A DNA stretch of 64,000 bases from Latrodectus hesperus (GCA_037975125.1 JAJQOW010000014.1:5106785-5170784); one strand, 5' to 3'; positions 1 through 20,308 are shown, numbered from the stretch's first letter. Translations and numbers: made by a program. Notes: generated by a model not told the origin, from the letters alone.

Positions 1-4
1 TTGT

Positions 5-226
5 AGTATTGATGGGACCCTCCAGATCAATGTCAAAATTGAGAGAGTGGATCCTCTGGTGGTGCCATCTATCTGAGGAGTTTAGAGCAAAGTCGTTCTT
101 TCACTTTTGTAGTGCTCTGGTAAAACGAAAGACACATCCAACTGACTTAAACTCGCATAGCCAACAGCATAGCGAGCTTGAGTTGTCCAAGTGCCTTAAG
201 CAACAACAACAACAGTATAGATGGGA
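5..226 (+). repeat. SINE family A, subtype 2, 5'-truncated copy
   Basis: The element spans about 18-213 and ends in a (CAA)n tail (GCAACAACAACAAC). It is flanked by a 13-bp target duplication with one mismatch (AGTATTGATGGGA at 5-17, AGTATAGATGGGA at 214-226). It shares its body with the copies at 12.97 and 27.9 kb, here in sense orientation. The tRNA-like head is missing. Confidence 0.8.
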
Positions 227-2083
227 GATCTACTATACTTCTGTTTATTCTTCATATATCAAATGAAGCGTTTTTCAGAATATACATGTATATATTTCCC
301 GCAGGATAAAAAAACATTTTCACTATCTACAAGAAAAGTACTTTTTAACTTAATTAATTATAATGACAAAGTATAATAAATTTAAAAATCCTACCATATA
401 TTAAGAATTTGTAATATATGTTTCTTGATATTATAAAAGCACTCCCTTTTTTTCCTTAATAATTACTGAGTAAAATGGATACACTTAAGAAAAAAGGATG
501 TGAAACCAATTTCATTATTCGTAATGATTACCTAAGAATTACCAATAAAATCACATAATTTCAGAAAAGTATTTAATTAGTTTTCATGAAATATATTTGA
601 GAAATAAAGTAATATAATAACGTATATTTTCTTATCAAATAATGTAATTATAATGACGATAACTGCAACCAATTCTCGGTACAACAGCATCTTTTAGTTT
701 CAAATTTATCAACTTAGCAACAATTAAAGCTTATTTAACTTAAAGTGGTAAAATGCATATAAAATTACCTGCATTTTTTACATATGCTTTTAAAATACAT
801 TATTAATACATAAATTTCAAGATAATTTGACTACTACAAATAAGTAAATTTCAGAATACTTTGTAATCTAATTAGAAAGATAAATAATTGTAATAAAAAT
901 GTTATACGGGGAAAGAAATTGTGTTTATATGTGTGAATATTTTTTCTGTTGCTTTTTCATTCGAAAACTAAATGTAATTGTTCTATAAATCTTTTAATCA
1001 GTGATTTAATTTTTTATAAATGAAATGTCTTATGATATTATCCAATTCTGAAATTATTTATTTTAATATATATAAATCGCACACAAATTTATTTCCAATT
1101 TAATTTCTAAGTTAAAATTCGATTTCCGTTATCGCCAAAAAAGTAGTTTCCTTTCTTACATATTATTCCTTTAGTTATTCAGCAGTAGAATTTAGCTCTT
1201 GAAATTTCAGAAATATTAAGTGATAAATATTCAAATGAAACAGTTCGTTAAATAGAACTTTTTTTTGAGATTCTGCAAACGGAATGGTTCTGAAAAGATT
1301 ATCGGCAGAAAATTATCTAAAAATATAGTTTTCAGGTAAAGAATACGGTCTTTGGCGTAGAAATGTCGTAAGTTCGATCAATGTGACTTTTAAATCCTGA
1401 GAAACTCGTGTTACATTTTTGTTTTTCCCATGTGCATAGTATGTGAATATGGGTGCTTGTAAGTTTTTTGAATTTTCACGCTTAAGACACGTAATCCTTA
1501 AAGGATTTTGTGATGATAAGTTTATAGTCGAAGGCTCAGTACTTCGCCTTTCAATTTAGTTGTTCGATGGTTTAATTCTCACCTCAAGTATAGATATTTA
1601 TATCCGTTAGGAAACCATTATACAAAATACCAACTCATTCTTTATATGCAAAGAATGTACCTTAAATGACAAACTAAACCAGATCCAAATGCTTACAATT
1701 TTAAACATATTAAAAATTTGTTTAAAATTGTAAGTATTTGGTCATTACTTATATAAATACGTAAATACACTCGACTAATGCCATGACAAGAGCACCTAGT
1801 CACGAAACTACTTGAGGAAATCATCAATGAGATATTTTTACTAGACTGCTCTTTGGAAACATTGTTGTGTTAAAAACCGAGTTCCATAGCAAAAACAATG
1901 GCTAAAAATACATTCTAAAGAAAAGACTCAGACAACCACTTAAGCCATTGAGAAGAAAGTGCTTAAGGTTTTAGAACTTGATGAGAAAAAGAAAGCACAA
2001 TTTTTAAAAACTGAAATTGATTCTCTTTTTAATTCAACACTTTTCATATTGTTTATTTTTTATTATTTATATTTCAATCATAT
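227..2083. other. AT-rich non-coding DNA, nothing identified
   Basis: Short ORFs only and no recognisable repeat. A weak tRNA-like motif near 1530-1582 was not convincing. Confidence 0.6.
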
Positions 2084-2504
2084 AAATATCTTTATGTTGT
2101 TGTTGCTTATGTGACACTTGGACAAGCCAAGCTCGCTCTGCCTTTGTCAGTGCGATTTAAGTCAATAGGGAGCGTCTTTCGTTTGGATCAGAGCACCACG
2201 AAGGTGAAAGTACGACTTTGCTCTTTTTAAGGTGCCTCGTAATTTTGAACCACGGTCAGGTGACGAGGCCACACCTGAGCTGGCATCCTCCTCTCCACAT
2301 CCACGCCACACCAGCGGAAGGACTTTGGACGTCACAGATTAACGTGGACACGTCTCCAATCCACGGAGTTCCAGCAACTCAGTGAAGGAGAGTACACCGT
2401 GGTCACCCTCCCAACCACTGCCCGCGGCAAATGATGCTTCACTTTGCTGAGTTTACGAGAAGCGGCGTGAAACTACTGAGCCACTGGAGCTCAAATATCT
2501 TTAT
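2084..2504 (-). repeat. SINE family A, subtype 1, with 12-bp target duplication
   Basis: The element is 2096-2492 on the minus strand, with its (CAA)n tail at the low-coordinate end (TTGTTGTTGC on plus). Perfect 12-bp duplications AAATATCTTTAT flank it at 2084-2095 and 2493-2504. The 3' ~120 bp match subtype 2. The rest, which includes GGTCAGGTGACGAGGC, is specific to subtype 1. Confidence 0.85.
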
Positions 2505-4400
2505 TGATACCCAAATTGGCTATCAAAAATACTTATACAAAGCTATCAATAATACTTATATGTATAATTACTTATATAATATATATAATTATATAAGTAT
2601 TCTAATTAATATACTTATTAATTAGAGTACTCATATTATTAAAAATTAAATAATAAAATTTGTAAAATTCTACATTTCTTCTGAGACAAGTAATTTGTTA
2701 TTTCAATCTTTGATTTATAATTCAGATTTTTTTTCTCAATTTACAATATTTAAGCACCAAATTTGAAATATTTATTCGATTTTCATTTATATTTATTTTT
2801 ACGGAAAATAGCTCACGAGATTGTTTAATTTTTTCAAATGTAATTTTTGATTTTGTCAATTTAAACGTAAGTCGAATTTATTATAATGATCTAATTTTTC
2901 TAATTTTAATTCTTCTGACGATCTTATTTGAAGTGTTTAATTTTCATTAAATTAAGTATTTAATTTCCTTTATTACTATTTTCAACCGTTATTTTTTCTA
3001 TTTAGCATCTTTAATTTTAATTTTTTTAAACTCAGATACACTTTTTTTCTTTATTTACATGTACTTCTTTCTGGTGCGCCAGAAGTTAAAAATAAATCTA
3101 ACTGATTTTATTTTTACTATATTTACTTCCATATGTAAATTAAAGATTTTATACCAACATGTGGTCGCAGAAAATCATACCTTGCGAAATTTTAATGGAA
3201 GGGCATAATTTCTATGCTAAGTATTTTGGGTATAGCTTTTTGTTAATGTGAAAATGTTTTCTTTTATATACCACAACTTTCTTTTTATATCGTTTTCATT
3301 GCTTACTCGACATATTTTAATGTGTTTAATCCCGTTTTTATAAAATATCATTTTATTGAAGGGAATATTTATATACCTCAATGGAATTATAATACAGATA
3401 AAATTTTCCTTCAAATATAAAAAGGGGTATACATTTATTAAAATATTTGTTTTATATATTTGTGCTTATGATTTTATAAGTAATGTTTTTCATTACATAA
3501 TTTTTGTTCTCTTTATTCATAATATAATCAATTTATTCATAATATAATCGATTTATTCATAATATAATCGATTTAATCATGGAGAATTAACTTTCTGCAA
3601 CAATTCTGCTGCGCAACTGTTGCTTGTAAAAACGTAAAATTGAGCAGTTTAAGGCATATATTTATCTTGCATGCAAAGCTGTCTTATTTTTATTCAAGCC
3701 AGGCATTGTTCTAACCAAAACAACATCAATTGTCCTGTTCTATCACATTTTTGGAGCATAAACTCTGCATGAACTTTCAACAAGTCGGAATTTCCGAAGT
3801 ATACTTGTTCTTTCAGTTTTCGCCTTTCACGACTGGGAGATTTCGTGAATAGCGATTACCACTTTATTCATACACTCTCAAGCCTTTCAACAAAGAATGC
3901 CATAAATCTTGCACTGTTGATAAAGAAATCATATCAGCGTGTTATATACGAAGTTATTCCCTGTACTTTGTTCCTTCCCTATAAACAATGCATCGTGTAT
4001 GAATCCCTTCCTTGTTTTTGAATGTAAGTTTCGTGATTTATATAGCTTAAATATTCTACTTTTCATTTATTTTCTTAGAATTTTCATTAATACAGAAATT
4101 AGACAAATATATAAAATTAAAATTCTAAATAAAATAAATTCATCATTTTTCTTTTTTTACTTCCACGTGCATTTCTGCCAAATCTGCTGATTTTATCGGG
4201 AAACTCGTGAATTTTCATCATTTCTCCCAATTTCCCGATAGTGTATGAAAATCTACTATTTTTGGCAATTGCAGTGAAAAACTTAAAAACAGCCGAAATT
4301 TTGCTGGAAAAAAAAAGCCTATTAAATTGTTTTAGTAGCTTAAATGGTCAACAGATGGCGCACACAAATACAATTATTATAATATTATAAAATAATGAAT
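2505..4400. other. AT-rich non-coding DNA
   Basis: No gene found. Apart from the short tandem repeat at 3512-3580 I see only AT-rich, low-complexity sequence. Confidence 0.55.
3512..3580. repeat. short 20-bp tandem repeat (three copies)
   Basis: Three near-identical 20-bp units of the form TTTATTCATAATATAATCGA, followed by a partial fourth. Confidence 0.8.
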
Positions 4401-5565
4401 TTCAAAGTTTCGAACCCATCTGTCTGCCGTGGTAGGATGAAGCTTTAACCACTTGCCAAAAACTCCTACGAGTTGACAGTCATATAATTAACATTCAGAG
4501 CAAACACCGAGTGCCTGTTTACATAAGCAGTTCAATTAGGATGAATATTTCTAGTTATTAGTAATTTAATTAGGAATATATTTGTCACTGAATTAAATTT
4601 ATTTAGTAATATATTTTATGTTTTTATGTAATTTTATAAGCTTAATATTTATAAATTGCACTAGAGTAGTAAACGTTGCCCTATAAAATAAATATTGGGA
4701 CATAAACATTGATCTTTATTTTTTTTACTTGTAGTATATTCTTTTGTTTTTCATGGTTGTTTTATGAGGTTGATGAATATTTTATTCAAATATTAAGATT
4801 AACACAAAATATGCTTAGCATAAATCACTCTCCGAATGTGTAATCTAAAGAGTAAAATTGTCTATTTGCGGTAGTACCGTTTTAAGCATTCAAGCAAAAA
4901 TGTCGCTAGTGTCTTCTGATTCTCCTGATTTTTTTCTCCAAAGTTGGCAGGTATAATATATATAATTATTTTTTAAATTTGTTCCTCTGAGTTTCGAGTC
5001 CACCGTGGAAGGATGACGCTGTTACCACTAGGCTGCTACGAGTTGGCAGTCATATAATTAGTATTCAGAACTGACACCAAGTGGCTGTTTACACAAGCAG
5101 TTCTATTAGGAAGAAAATTACTAATTAATAATTTAATTAGGAAAATATTTCCGCCAAACAAAGTTTTTGTCACTGTATTAAATTTATTTAATAATGTATT
5201 ATGTTTTTTTTATGTAATTTTAATAAGTTTAATACTTATAAATTGCGCTAGTGTAGTAAAAGTTGCCTTATAAAGTAAATATTGGTACATAAATGTTGCT
5301 TAGTAGGAGTATATTCTTTTACCTTTTATAGTTCCTTTATAAAATTGATGAATATTTTATTAAAAATTAAGATTAACACAAAATATTTTTAACGTAAATC
5401 ATTCTCAGAATGTATAATCTAAACAGTAAAGTTGTCTTTTTTGCAGTACTAGCGTTTTGAACATTCTGTTTCCAGCAAAAATGTCACTAGTAATATTCTC
5501 CTGATTTTTTCCTTCAAAATCAGTAGAATCTACTGAATTTTTTTCCTTCTAGGTTGGCAGGTATG
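4400..5565. repeat. diverged tandem duplication (~600 bp unit, two copies)
   Basis: Copy 1 runs about 4400-4955 and copy 2 about 4985-5565. Shared landmarks in the same order are GTTTCGA (4407 and 4991), CAGTCATATAATTA, GTGGCTGTTTACA-like and AAGCAGTT segments, AAATTGC(A/G)CTAG, and GTTGGCAGGTAT at the end. The offset grows from 584 to about 610 bases through small indels. The start of each copy reads on the minus strand like the A and B boxes of a tRNA gene. Confidence 0.75.
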
Positions 5566-5569
5566 CACG

Positions 5570-6423
5570 TGTGTGCATTTAACAATATATTATTATATTT
5601 CAACGAAAGAGATATTAAATATTTACATAATTAATTGATGTCTGGTCGGTAGAAATCTTTTCACATAGCAGCTTAAACACAATTAATTATTAAGCTTCAA
5701 GTGATTAATTTTACGCTAAGTAAACCGATAACTTATTTATGATCTTTTTCAGATGTGTTTTAAAATTACACAATTTTATTTATTAATTTATTAAGTAATA
5801 AGTGAATTATTTAATATTATCGAAATAGTTCTTATTTTAATTATGTTTAAATAATGTGTTAGGGAATCATAACAGAAATAAAGCTGTTTCTTAGATTGCT
5901 CATGTAATTGCACTGAATAAAATTGGTATAATCAGTGAAATATATATCCCATAATAGCTTTGATATTTTTTTATTGAATCTGATAGACAAGGCAGATACC
6001 AGAACATCTTTCCATGTTCTTTTCAATTTCTCTTTTATGAGTTATCTTTTGTGAGATCAAACTTGTCTTGAAAACAAGTTGGAATGAAACTTTGATTGAC
6101 ATCAACCATTCAAAATGTTTAAAAAAAATAGCAGATTGTATCAGAGTCTAAGAACGCATTTATTTTTTTTTATTTAATCCCGTAGCTTTTCACATAATTT
6201 ATGTTAACAGAATTTTTTTCTGAAAAATATTTCTGTAAAAACCTAAAAAATAACTGCGATTCAAATAGAAATACAATAGTAGCTTCAAATAGTATGTTAC
6301 AAAATGTGTTGTATATCATGTTAATATCAGAAATATAATACTCTATTATTAATATTTCAAGTATAAATTATTTTAAACCAAAATTGCAGTTATTTCCATT
6401 TAATCAAAGATAAAACAGGTAAG

Positions 6424-6426
<3 letters not shown>
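5570..6426. other. AT-rich non-coding DNA, nothing identified
   Basis: No ORF or repeat that I can support. Confidence 0.6.

Positions 6427-6483
<57 letters not shown>
6427..6483. repeat. (TA)n microsatellite
   Basis: About 28 uninterrupted TA units, lying 44 bases before the first MITE target duplication. Confidence 0.98.
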
Positions 6484-6486
<3 letters not shown>

Positions 6487-6526
6487 CTTATTACGATAAA
6501 TTTTGATGATTTTTACGTAATTTAAT

Positions 6527-6799
6527 GAATTTGTAGCACATAGGAACCGTATAATCCATGATTCCAAATTCTGAACATTTTTTGGCGATGAAGAAATGTT
6601 GCCAGGATGACGTATCATGAGTGAGCGATGACGTAAATACTAGGGTTACCAAAATAGAATTTTCTGCATAATTCTTATAGGTCTCCATATGTATGACGTA
6701 TTAAAAACGAGGTTGCCAGATGCTTAAGAAAATCCGCCAAAAATTCGCCAATCTCAGAATTTGGCATCATAGATTATACGTCACCTGTGCCGAATTTGT
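6527..6799. mobile_element. hAT-type MITE, copy 1, with 8-bp target duplication
   Basis: A 257-bp element (6535-6791) with terminal inverted repeats of about 35 bp. The left end contains CGTATAATCCATGATTCC and the right end reads GGCATCATAGATTATACG. The 8-bp duplication GAATTTGT is at 6527-6534 and 6792-6799. It has no coding capacity. Internal marker sequences GATGACGTAAATACTAGGG and AGAATTTTCTGCATAATTC are shared with the copies near 32.0 and 62.1 kb. Confidence 0.88.
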
Positions 6800-8234
6800 A
6801 TATCTAGAATATGATAATGATTAAGGAGCATCATAATTGAAATTTGATAGAAAACATGTAGGTTTAGAATGAATCGATGCAATTTTAATAATTTATTCGT
6901 GTACATCCATAATGACGTGGAAACAATTTAGCTTTTTAACCAAACGATTACAAACTGCTCCAAATGATATTTGATAGTACCACCATTTCTAAAATAGTAT
7001 TGTTAGAAATTAACTTGGTGAATTCTATTGCATTTTTGGTATTTGGTGACGAAATAGTTAACCAAATCATTTGGTTAAATTAATTCTTTGATGATGCCTC
7101 ATGTTCTACAGATATACTTCGAAGTAGAAAATTACTGTAAAAATTATAAAAGATGTTATTTTATTTGTACATGCTGTATATTGTGAAAGTGCAGTCAAAT
7201 AACTATTATTTCTTTGTATTTCCTTCAGTTTTCAACAGATAATATTTCTCATTTTAACATATCATTCTATTGATATTACATTTATATGTGAATTATTCCA
7301 GTGCAAAATAAAGAATTATGGAAATTTTCAATCTTTCGCCTTCGAATTTACTAAATCAATATATTACAGCTTAAAAATTTGTTAATCAGAATAATTTTTT
7401 CATGTAAATTTATATAACTGGAATTTTTAATAATTAAACTAATTTTTTTTCCCAACACATTGTGAAGATATACATTTTTTCCCCTCAAGTTACAAATAAG
7501 AGATTTTTTTAAAAAAGAAAAAGAAGAAAAGATTATCAACATATAGCTATAGTTGCTTGATTAAAATCTTTCACTGAGTGTTTCATAATGTACTGAGGTT
7601 TCGGTACATATTTATAACGTTCGCAGAAATTGATAGCCTTTATTAGGAGCAAAAAGAAATTATTTTCAGTCATAAAAAGAATCCTTTTTATCTCAATGGT
7701 ATTTTATAGGTTTCACACTTGATTATTTATGAAGCTAAATCATTTGTTTCATTTTCCATAAAATTTTAGTAGTTAACGAATTTAATATCATAGCTTTTTT
7801 AATGGATATTGAATGATTACAGATTCTGACTTATAACTATTTATAACTCAGAATGATGGCTTGTGTGGTATGAATATCTGCCGTTTATATATCATTAACA
7901 TCACTAGATGTGTGCGGAGAATACTTTAATCACTTAGCTGACTCAGAACCACGTGGAAATAAAGATTTATGATGTTTGTTCCAGATTGTTCGAGCTAATT
8001 TGATGACTCATAGGACCAATTAATGAATTCTTGTCTTATTGGATTTAATCAATGGGTTCGATTTAATGTGAAAGTTATTTTATCGCTTGATGGTAAATGT
8101 TGCTATAGAATGCTTCGAATTATTTTTGAAAGAAATTAAAAAGACCTTCAGTTAAAATTATATTAATATTGAAATTTTCGTCATGATATTGAGTGTCGGA
8201 GGTATGTAGTGCCAAATAATTATGAAAGCTAATA
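6800..8234. other. AT-rich non-coding DNA, nothing identified
   Basis: No coding or repeat signal that I can support. Confidence 0.6.
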
Positions 8235-8236
8235 TA

Positions 8237-9776
8237 CACTGGCCTCCAAAAGTTAAGGAACAACATGTTTTTCGAAGTTCACCATAAAAAATGACACTCA
8301 CAAAACAATTTATAGTTTATATAAATGATAAAAATGAACATTATGCAAATACGGTAGCTACCACTTTTTTTATAGATAAGAATAGGTATATATAAGTAAG
8401 AAAAAATATGCAAATATAAGCCTTTTGTAATTATACGCCTTTAACTTTTGTTGATTTACAACTTTTGCAAGCAGTTTCTTTGACCATAGGCAGTGGGGTC
8501 CCGCAATGTCTGAGAGAAGCCGTTTGCCCGATTCGTTAAGGTGACGGGTGGTCGGATGGATGAAAATGGGGTTATCATAGGCTGATGCTGCTAGACGTCT
8601 TAATGTGTCTCGCAGTGTGGTCCACCTTCTCTGGATTCAATATCAAACTGAAGCTTCTGTATCCAGAAGACATGTTCCAGGCCGACCACGAGTTACAACA
8701 CCTGCAGAAGACCGTTTTATATCTCTTTCTGTCCGAAGAAGAATAAGAATTTCTGTTCCACAACTTGTTGCAGACCTCTCTGTAGTATCGGGGAGAAGAA
8801 TATCCGCTAGTACGGTACGAAGGCATCTTCACCATACAGGTCTCTATGCAAGGCGACTAGATGTGTGTGTCCCCCTCACCGGACGACAAAGAAGGGCTCG
8901 CTTATCTTGGGCAAGAGAACGTTTCCTCGACCAGACAACAAAGGGCTTCTGTACTCTTCACAGACGAGTCCAGATTCAGATTGGAGAGCGATTCAGGACG
9001 TCTTCTGATCTGGAGGGAACAAAACATCAGATACCATCAATCCAACATTGTGGAAAGAGATAGTTACCGCGGTGGTGGAATAATGGTTTGGGCAGGGATC
9101 TCAGTTGCTGGTTACACTGACCCGCATGTGTTTCAGGGAGGAACTGTGACTGGCATGAGATATCGGGATGAGATCCTTGATCCATATGCCGGTGCAATTG
9201 GCAATTATTTCATTCTGATGGATGATAACGCACGAGTTCACCGAGCTGTAGTTGTTGAGGAATATCTTGAGGATCTTGGTTTGGAGCGAATGGAATGGCC
9301 AGCTTGATCTCCAGACCTGAATCCAATAGAACATGTGTGGGACTATCTTGGTAGACAGGTTGTTGTCTTTAAATCCTCCTCCAAGGTCTTTAGGAGAGCT
9401 GGAACAAAGCTTACTCCATGTCTGCTCTTCGCTTCCCATTTCGGTAACCAGACAATTTAATTGACAGCATGGAAAGTCGATGCCGCCAATGCATGCAAGC
9501 TAGGGGTGGGCATATCCCTTATTAAAACTCATTTTTGTTATGCTTCTATTCCTTTTTACCACATAAAACTGTGATTATTCTTCTTTCTAAGAATGGACTT
9601 TTCCAGCGAGATTGCATTTTTGTTGTAAATCCTTTTTTTTTCTTATGTAAACTTCTATGTTGCAGTCAATAAATACCTGCTTTGTGCACATGTCATTCAA
9701 ATTTTGTGTTTTTACATTCACTTGCAAATTAGGCACAAAAAAACTGGTTGTTCCTTAACTTTTGTGGAAGCCATGC
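8237..9776 (+). mobile_element. Tc1-like transposon, degenerate
   Basis: An element of about 1.54 kb with terminal inverted repeats of about 28 bp (left CACTGGCCTCCAAAAGTTAA, right end complementary to CAAAAGTTAAGGAACAAC). A TA precedes the left end, as expected for Tc1/mariner integration. The right TA has decayed. It carries one transposase pseudogene. Confidence 0.9.
8556..9525 (+). pseudogene. Tc1-like transposase, inactivated
   Basis: A Tc1-type transposase catalyses cut-and-paste at TA sites. The relics run from MDENGV at 8556 through a paired-type helix-turn-helix region (ADAARRLNVSRSVVHLLW) to the DDE core. Catalytic positions are visible: D in FTDESRF (8963), D in DDNAR (9224) and E in NPIEH (9329). 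The last two are 34 residues apart, which gives the DD34E signature. Damage is an extra base near 8580, a frameshift near 8935, a TGA at 9305 inside the WPA-SPDLNP motif, and a further frame loss after about 9380. The expected C-terminal RCRQCMQARGG is still readable near 9480-9510. No functional protein can come from this copy. Confidence 0.92.
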
Positions 9777-12700
9777 ATTTAAATGAATTCCTTATCGAGT
9801 TTCAGAATTACAAGATGCACTTTTTAAAAGGTTCTCAGAAACAATAAATTTATCGGTAATATTTATTTCAATGATATACGTTTTATTCATGGCTTAAATA
9901 TTTGTTAATTGCTGTAAAATAGCATTTGGTGTTTTTATATTCTAAGCAAAGGAAATAAATCAATTTATGAATACATTTCTATGAAATTCATAAATTATAA
10001 TAAAATTGAAAATGTATATCTTATAAGTATAAAAGTTTACAAACATAGTAACAATAAATTCAAGCCAATCTTGTTCAAAAATTCTAATGAGATTTGTTTT
10101 ACGCAACAACATAGTTTTTTTTATTCCATCTGAATAAAAATATCGTATATTTTAATAAATATTTTAATGGTTATTTTAAAAAATTTACATTTCGGATTAG
10201 ATGAATATAGTGAAACCAATTTTTTTAAAGATTATTTATGCAATTGATCGCTTTTTGTCTTCCTTAAAGGTTCTTTTTTTTTTTTTTTTTTTTTTGCAAA
10301 TTCAAACTGTCTGGGATTTTTTCTAATTTTGCTCTGAATAAAAATATATTTTTTTTAACTTTTGATCTGATTATTCTTCTTTACACATCAGAATATTAGT
10401 ATCTCATTAAATATTATTATATGTGTAATTTACTTCTAAATATGTTTTTTTATTTTTGGAATACTATCTTTTTTGTCATCATTTTAACGAATGAGATTCT
10501 CTTTACATTTCTAAAATATTGTAATTAATTTAATAATTATGATTTGCTTGTGAAGTCTTTAAACAATAACAATATATCATCGTAATCGTTTCATGAATTT
10601 AATGCATGCTTCAAAGAGTTCCAGTTGCTTGCGTGGTTTTTTAATGATTTATCTGGGATCAAAGCATGAAGCATAACGAGCTAAAAAACACGTAACATAA
10701 CATTCTTTCATAAAATATGCTAATATTATCTTTCTATGAGTAAATGAATCCAGTGGATCATTGTTTTATTCTCTTGAACTTTTTTGATATTAATTTACAT
10801 AAATTTCTAGACTCATATTGGCAACACGGAAAAGAAATTCGGATTTGTAAATCCTTGAAGTCACAGACACATTAATTTCTAATTCTGATTTACAGAACGA
10901 TATCTTTAAATTAGTTTTATGAGTTAAAATAAATGTGTTCTTTAATTAAAGGCAATAAAAATTAATCTTTTTTTTTAAAGCAAATAAAGAAAATGGGTCA
11001 GTAAATTTGGCTTTTAAATGTATGGAAGAAAATCTGAATGAAATTATTCCCTATAATTTCCATTTACATCAAATGAATTGTGTAACTCATTTTGCTTGGT
11101 TCTTTTATTATTAATATTTTCATATTAAAATGTATATTTGATTCATTATCGTCAACGTTATAACAAGATTCGAGAATCCTTTAATATTAAATCTAAAAAT
11201 AAATAGCAAAAGCTTAAATAAAAATTTGAAGGTTGAAAGTTGATGTTATCGAAATTTTATATCTAACCAGCTGCGAAGGAAAATCTTACCGTTATTGGTT
11301 AACAAAGAATTTTGGTTATTTCACAAGGACTGCATTATTATTTATTTCTTTTTTGGTTGAAAGAGAAATTAAAGTAATAGTTAAATAAATTAAAAAGGTT
11401 AAAATCAAGTTAAAAAGTTTCCAATTTTACTCGAATCTTACCATATTACATACTTTGACTGTTTAATGAGAAAGAACTTAATCATTTAATCAAAATAATT
11501 TCGACTTAATTATAAATGTGTATAAATGTAGTAAAACGTTAAATAAATTGGAGATAAAGCTCTTCAAAATTAAAAAATTTAAACTATGGATCCCTGTTAA
11601 AAAACGCTAATGTTCAAAAAGTGATAGAAGAGCGATAAACCGAAACATAAAAAATCAAATTAAATATTAGGTATTCATTACTCGTTTAACGTGAAATTAT
11701 TTCTACATTCCATTCATAATTTCCCCCTATTGTTAATAAACTTATCATTGGAAATTTTGTGAAAGTTAATCAGAATCAATTTCTGAATAACAAATTGAAT
11801 TTTTATTTAATTAATAATATGGTTGAGATCAAGTATTTTGTTTTATTTACTCATGTGAAGATTTCTTAGAATGATAAAGATATATTATTTTTTAGATAAC
11901 AAAAAATTAATTTAAATATTCTCCATATTTGGCTTGAAATTAAACTAATAAATCTTAAAGTATTTCTTTTACCAAACATTTTTAACGTAATAATTTCATT
12001 AATTGTATACATTTCATCTTATGTTTTTGTTATATATATTGTATTATATTTTTAAAAATTATATGTTTAAGCTCTAACATTATCGACATTAAAATTTTAA
12101 ATATTGTATATTTATTTTTAGGTTTAGTTAAAATATATATTGTGAATATCTTAGTGATAATTTCTATCATTAATACGAATTCTAGCAAGTGTCCTTTGTA
12201 TTTTAAATGTAGAAAAAAATAAAGATCATTTTACAAATTAAATGTTTTTAAGCTTAATTAAAAGTCGAGAAACAAGGGCTTCGATAAAAACTAAAGGAAT
12301 TTCTAAAAAAAGAAGTACAGCTAAGTTTCAATGTAGTCTCTTTTCACCATGCAAGTTTAAAGCAATTTTTATCCAAAGAATCCGATTAAAAAAAGAGAAA
12401 TATTTCAAAGCTTTTATCAAAAATAATTTTTTTCATTCCATCTTATTTCATGATGCATTGGAAACTCATTATGTCAATCGTTCAGTTTCCCTGCACAATG
12501 CACTTTCCACTTGAATGGCCTATTTGGGAGACATTTATTATCTGTTTTTGTGAAGTTACATGTCATACGGGTTGTGATTTATTCATATTCCAAGAGGAGG
12601 ATGAATGAAAGAGAGAGTGTGTGAGATATATTATCTTACCTTGATACTTTTGATGTTTGAACTAGATAACATTTACTAATAGACATTTTCTCACTCTTTT

Positions 12701-12954
12701 TTTATTTGGGTATTCGACTAGCTCAGCTTCATAATATTTAATAATATGTAAAGTATCTTCAATTTAAAAGAAATAAAAAAAACTGGTAAGAATTCGGAAA
12801 AATAATATTTATGTTTCTATAAACTTTGAACTATGTATGATTTTATATAGTATATAGCACTTAATTCTAGGAATATTTTGCCTTAAACAGCTTAATTAAA
12901 AATGTTAAGAATTATTCTGAATGTGTTTTGATATCCAAATTTTACAGTCTTATG
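9777..12954. other. AT-rich non-coding DNA
   Basis: There is a poly(T) run at 10274-10295. The 90-codon ORF at 12242-12514 has Lys/Phe-rich low-complexity composition and no family resemblance. Nothing else is identifiable. Confidence 0.55.
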
Positions 12955-13268
12955 ATTCTGTTTATGTTGTTGTTGTTGTTACTAATGACACTTGGACTAG
13001 CCAACCTCGCTATGCCTCGGCTATGCGAATTTAAGCCAATTGAAGGCGTCTTTCGTTTAATCAGAGCACCATGAAAGTGAAAGTACGACTTTTGCTCTTC
13101 AAATCCTCCTATAGATGGCAGCACCAGAGGATATATTCCCTCAATTTTGACATTGATCTGAAGGGGGAGTAAATTTCTCCAGACTATTGCACCCATGGTA
13201 ACTGCTCAACGACCGACCACAGGACTTTCGATTCCACAGATTTAACGAGCACGTATAATTCTGTTTAT
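12955..13268 (-). repeat. SINE family A, subtype 2, with 11-bp target duplication
   Basis: The element is 12966-13257 on the minus strand, with its (CAA)n tail at the left (TTGTTGTTGTTGTT). Perfect duplications ATTCTGTTTAT lie at 12955-12965 and 13258-13268. The head is truncated. Confidence 0.88.
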
Positions 13269-13526
13269 GAATAATTAAACTAAGCTCTGCGGCATGACAG
13301 CCCATGTGGGCCAAGGCCTACAGTGCCCATCTCTGTTCTCGTGACCGGGCGTCCCTGGGGTGCGAAGCATATGTCCCGATTAGGTGATCAGCCTAATGCG
13401 AAACCTTTATTCTTTAGTTCCCAAGCATGCTTGGTACTCAGTTTATCGACCCACTGAAGGGATGAAAGGCTGAGTCGACCTTGCCCAGCCCGAGGATCGA
13501 ACCTCGGACCTGTGCCTTCTGTTTAT
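13259..13526 (-). repeat. SINE family D, inserted in the neighbour's target duplication
   Basis: The element is 13269-13516 on the minus strand. A tRNA-like B box (GGTTCGATCC in sense) lies near 13500. The duplication TTCTGTTTAT is at 13259-13268 and 13517-13526. The second copy in the window is at about 35.2-35.5 kb on the plus strand. They share CCAAGCATGCTTGGGA and the AGATGGGCAC region. Confidence 0.8.

Positions 13527-20308
<6,782 letters not shown>

Noticed and set aside
9..266. 85-codon ORF at the start of the window
   Set aside because: It lies within a SINE flanked by target duplications and reads through the (CAA)n tail.
1530..1582. tRNA-like stretch with GGTTTAATTCTCACC
   Set aside because: The B box is poor, no cloverleaf can be drawn with confidence, and there is no second copy.
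12242..12514. 90-codon Lys/Phe-rich ORF
   Set aside because: Length and composition are expected by chance in AT-rich DNA, and no motif is present.
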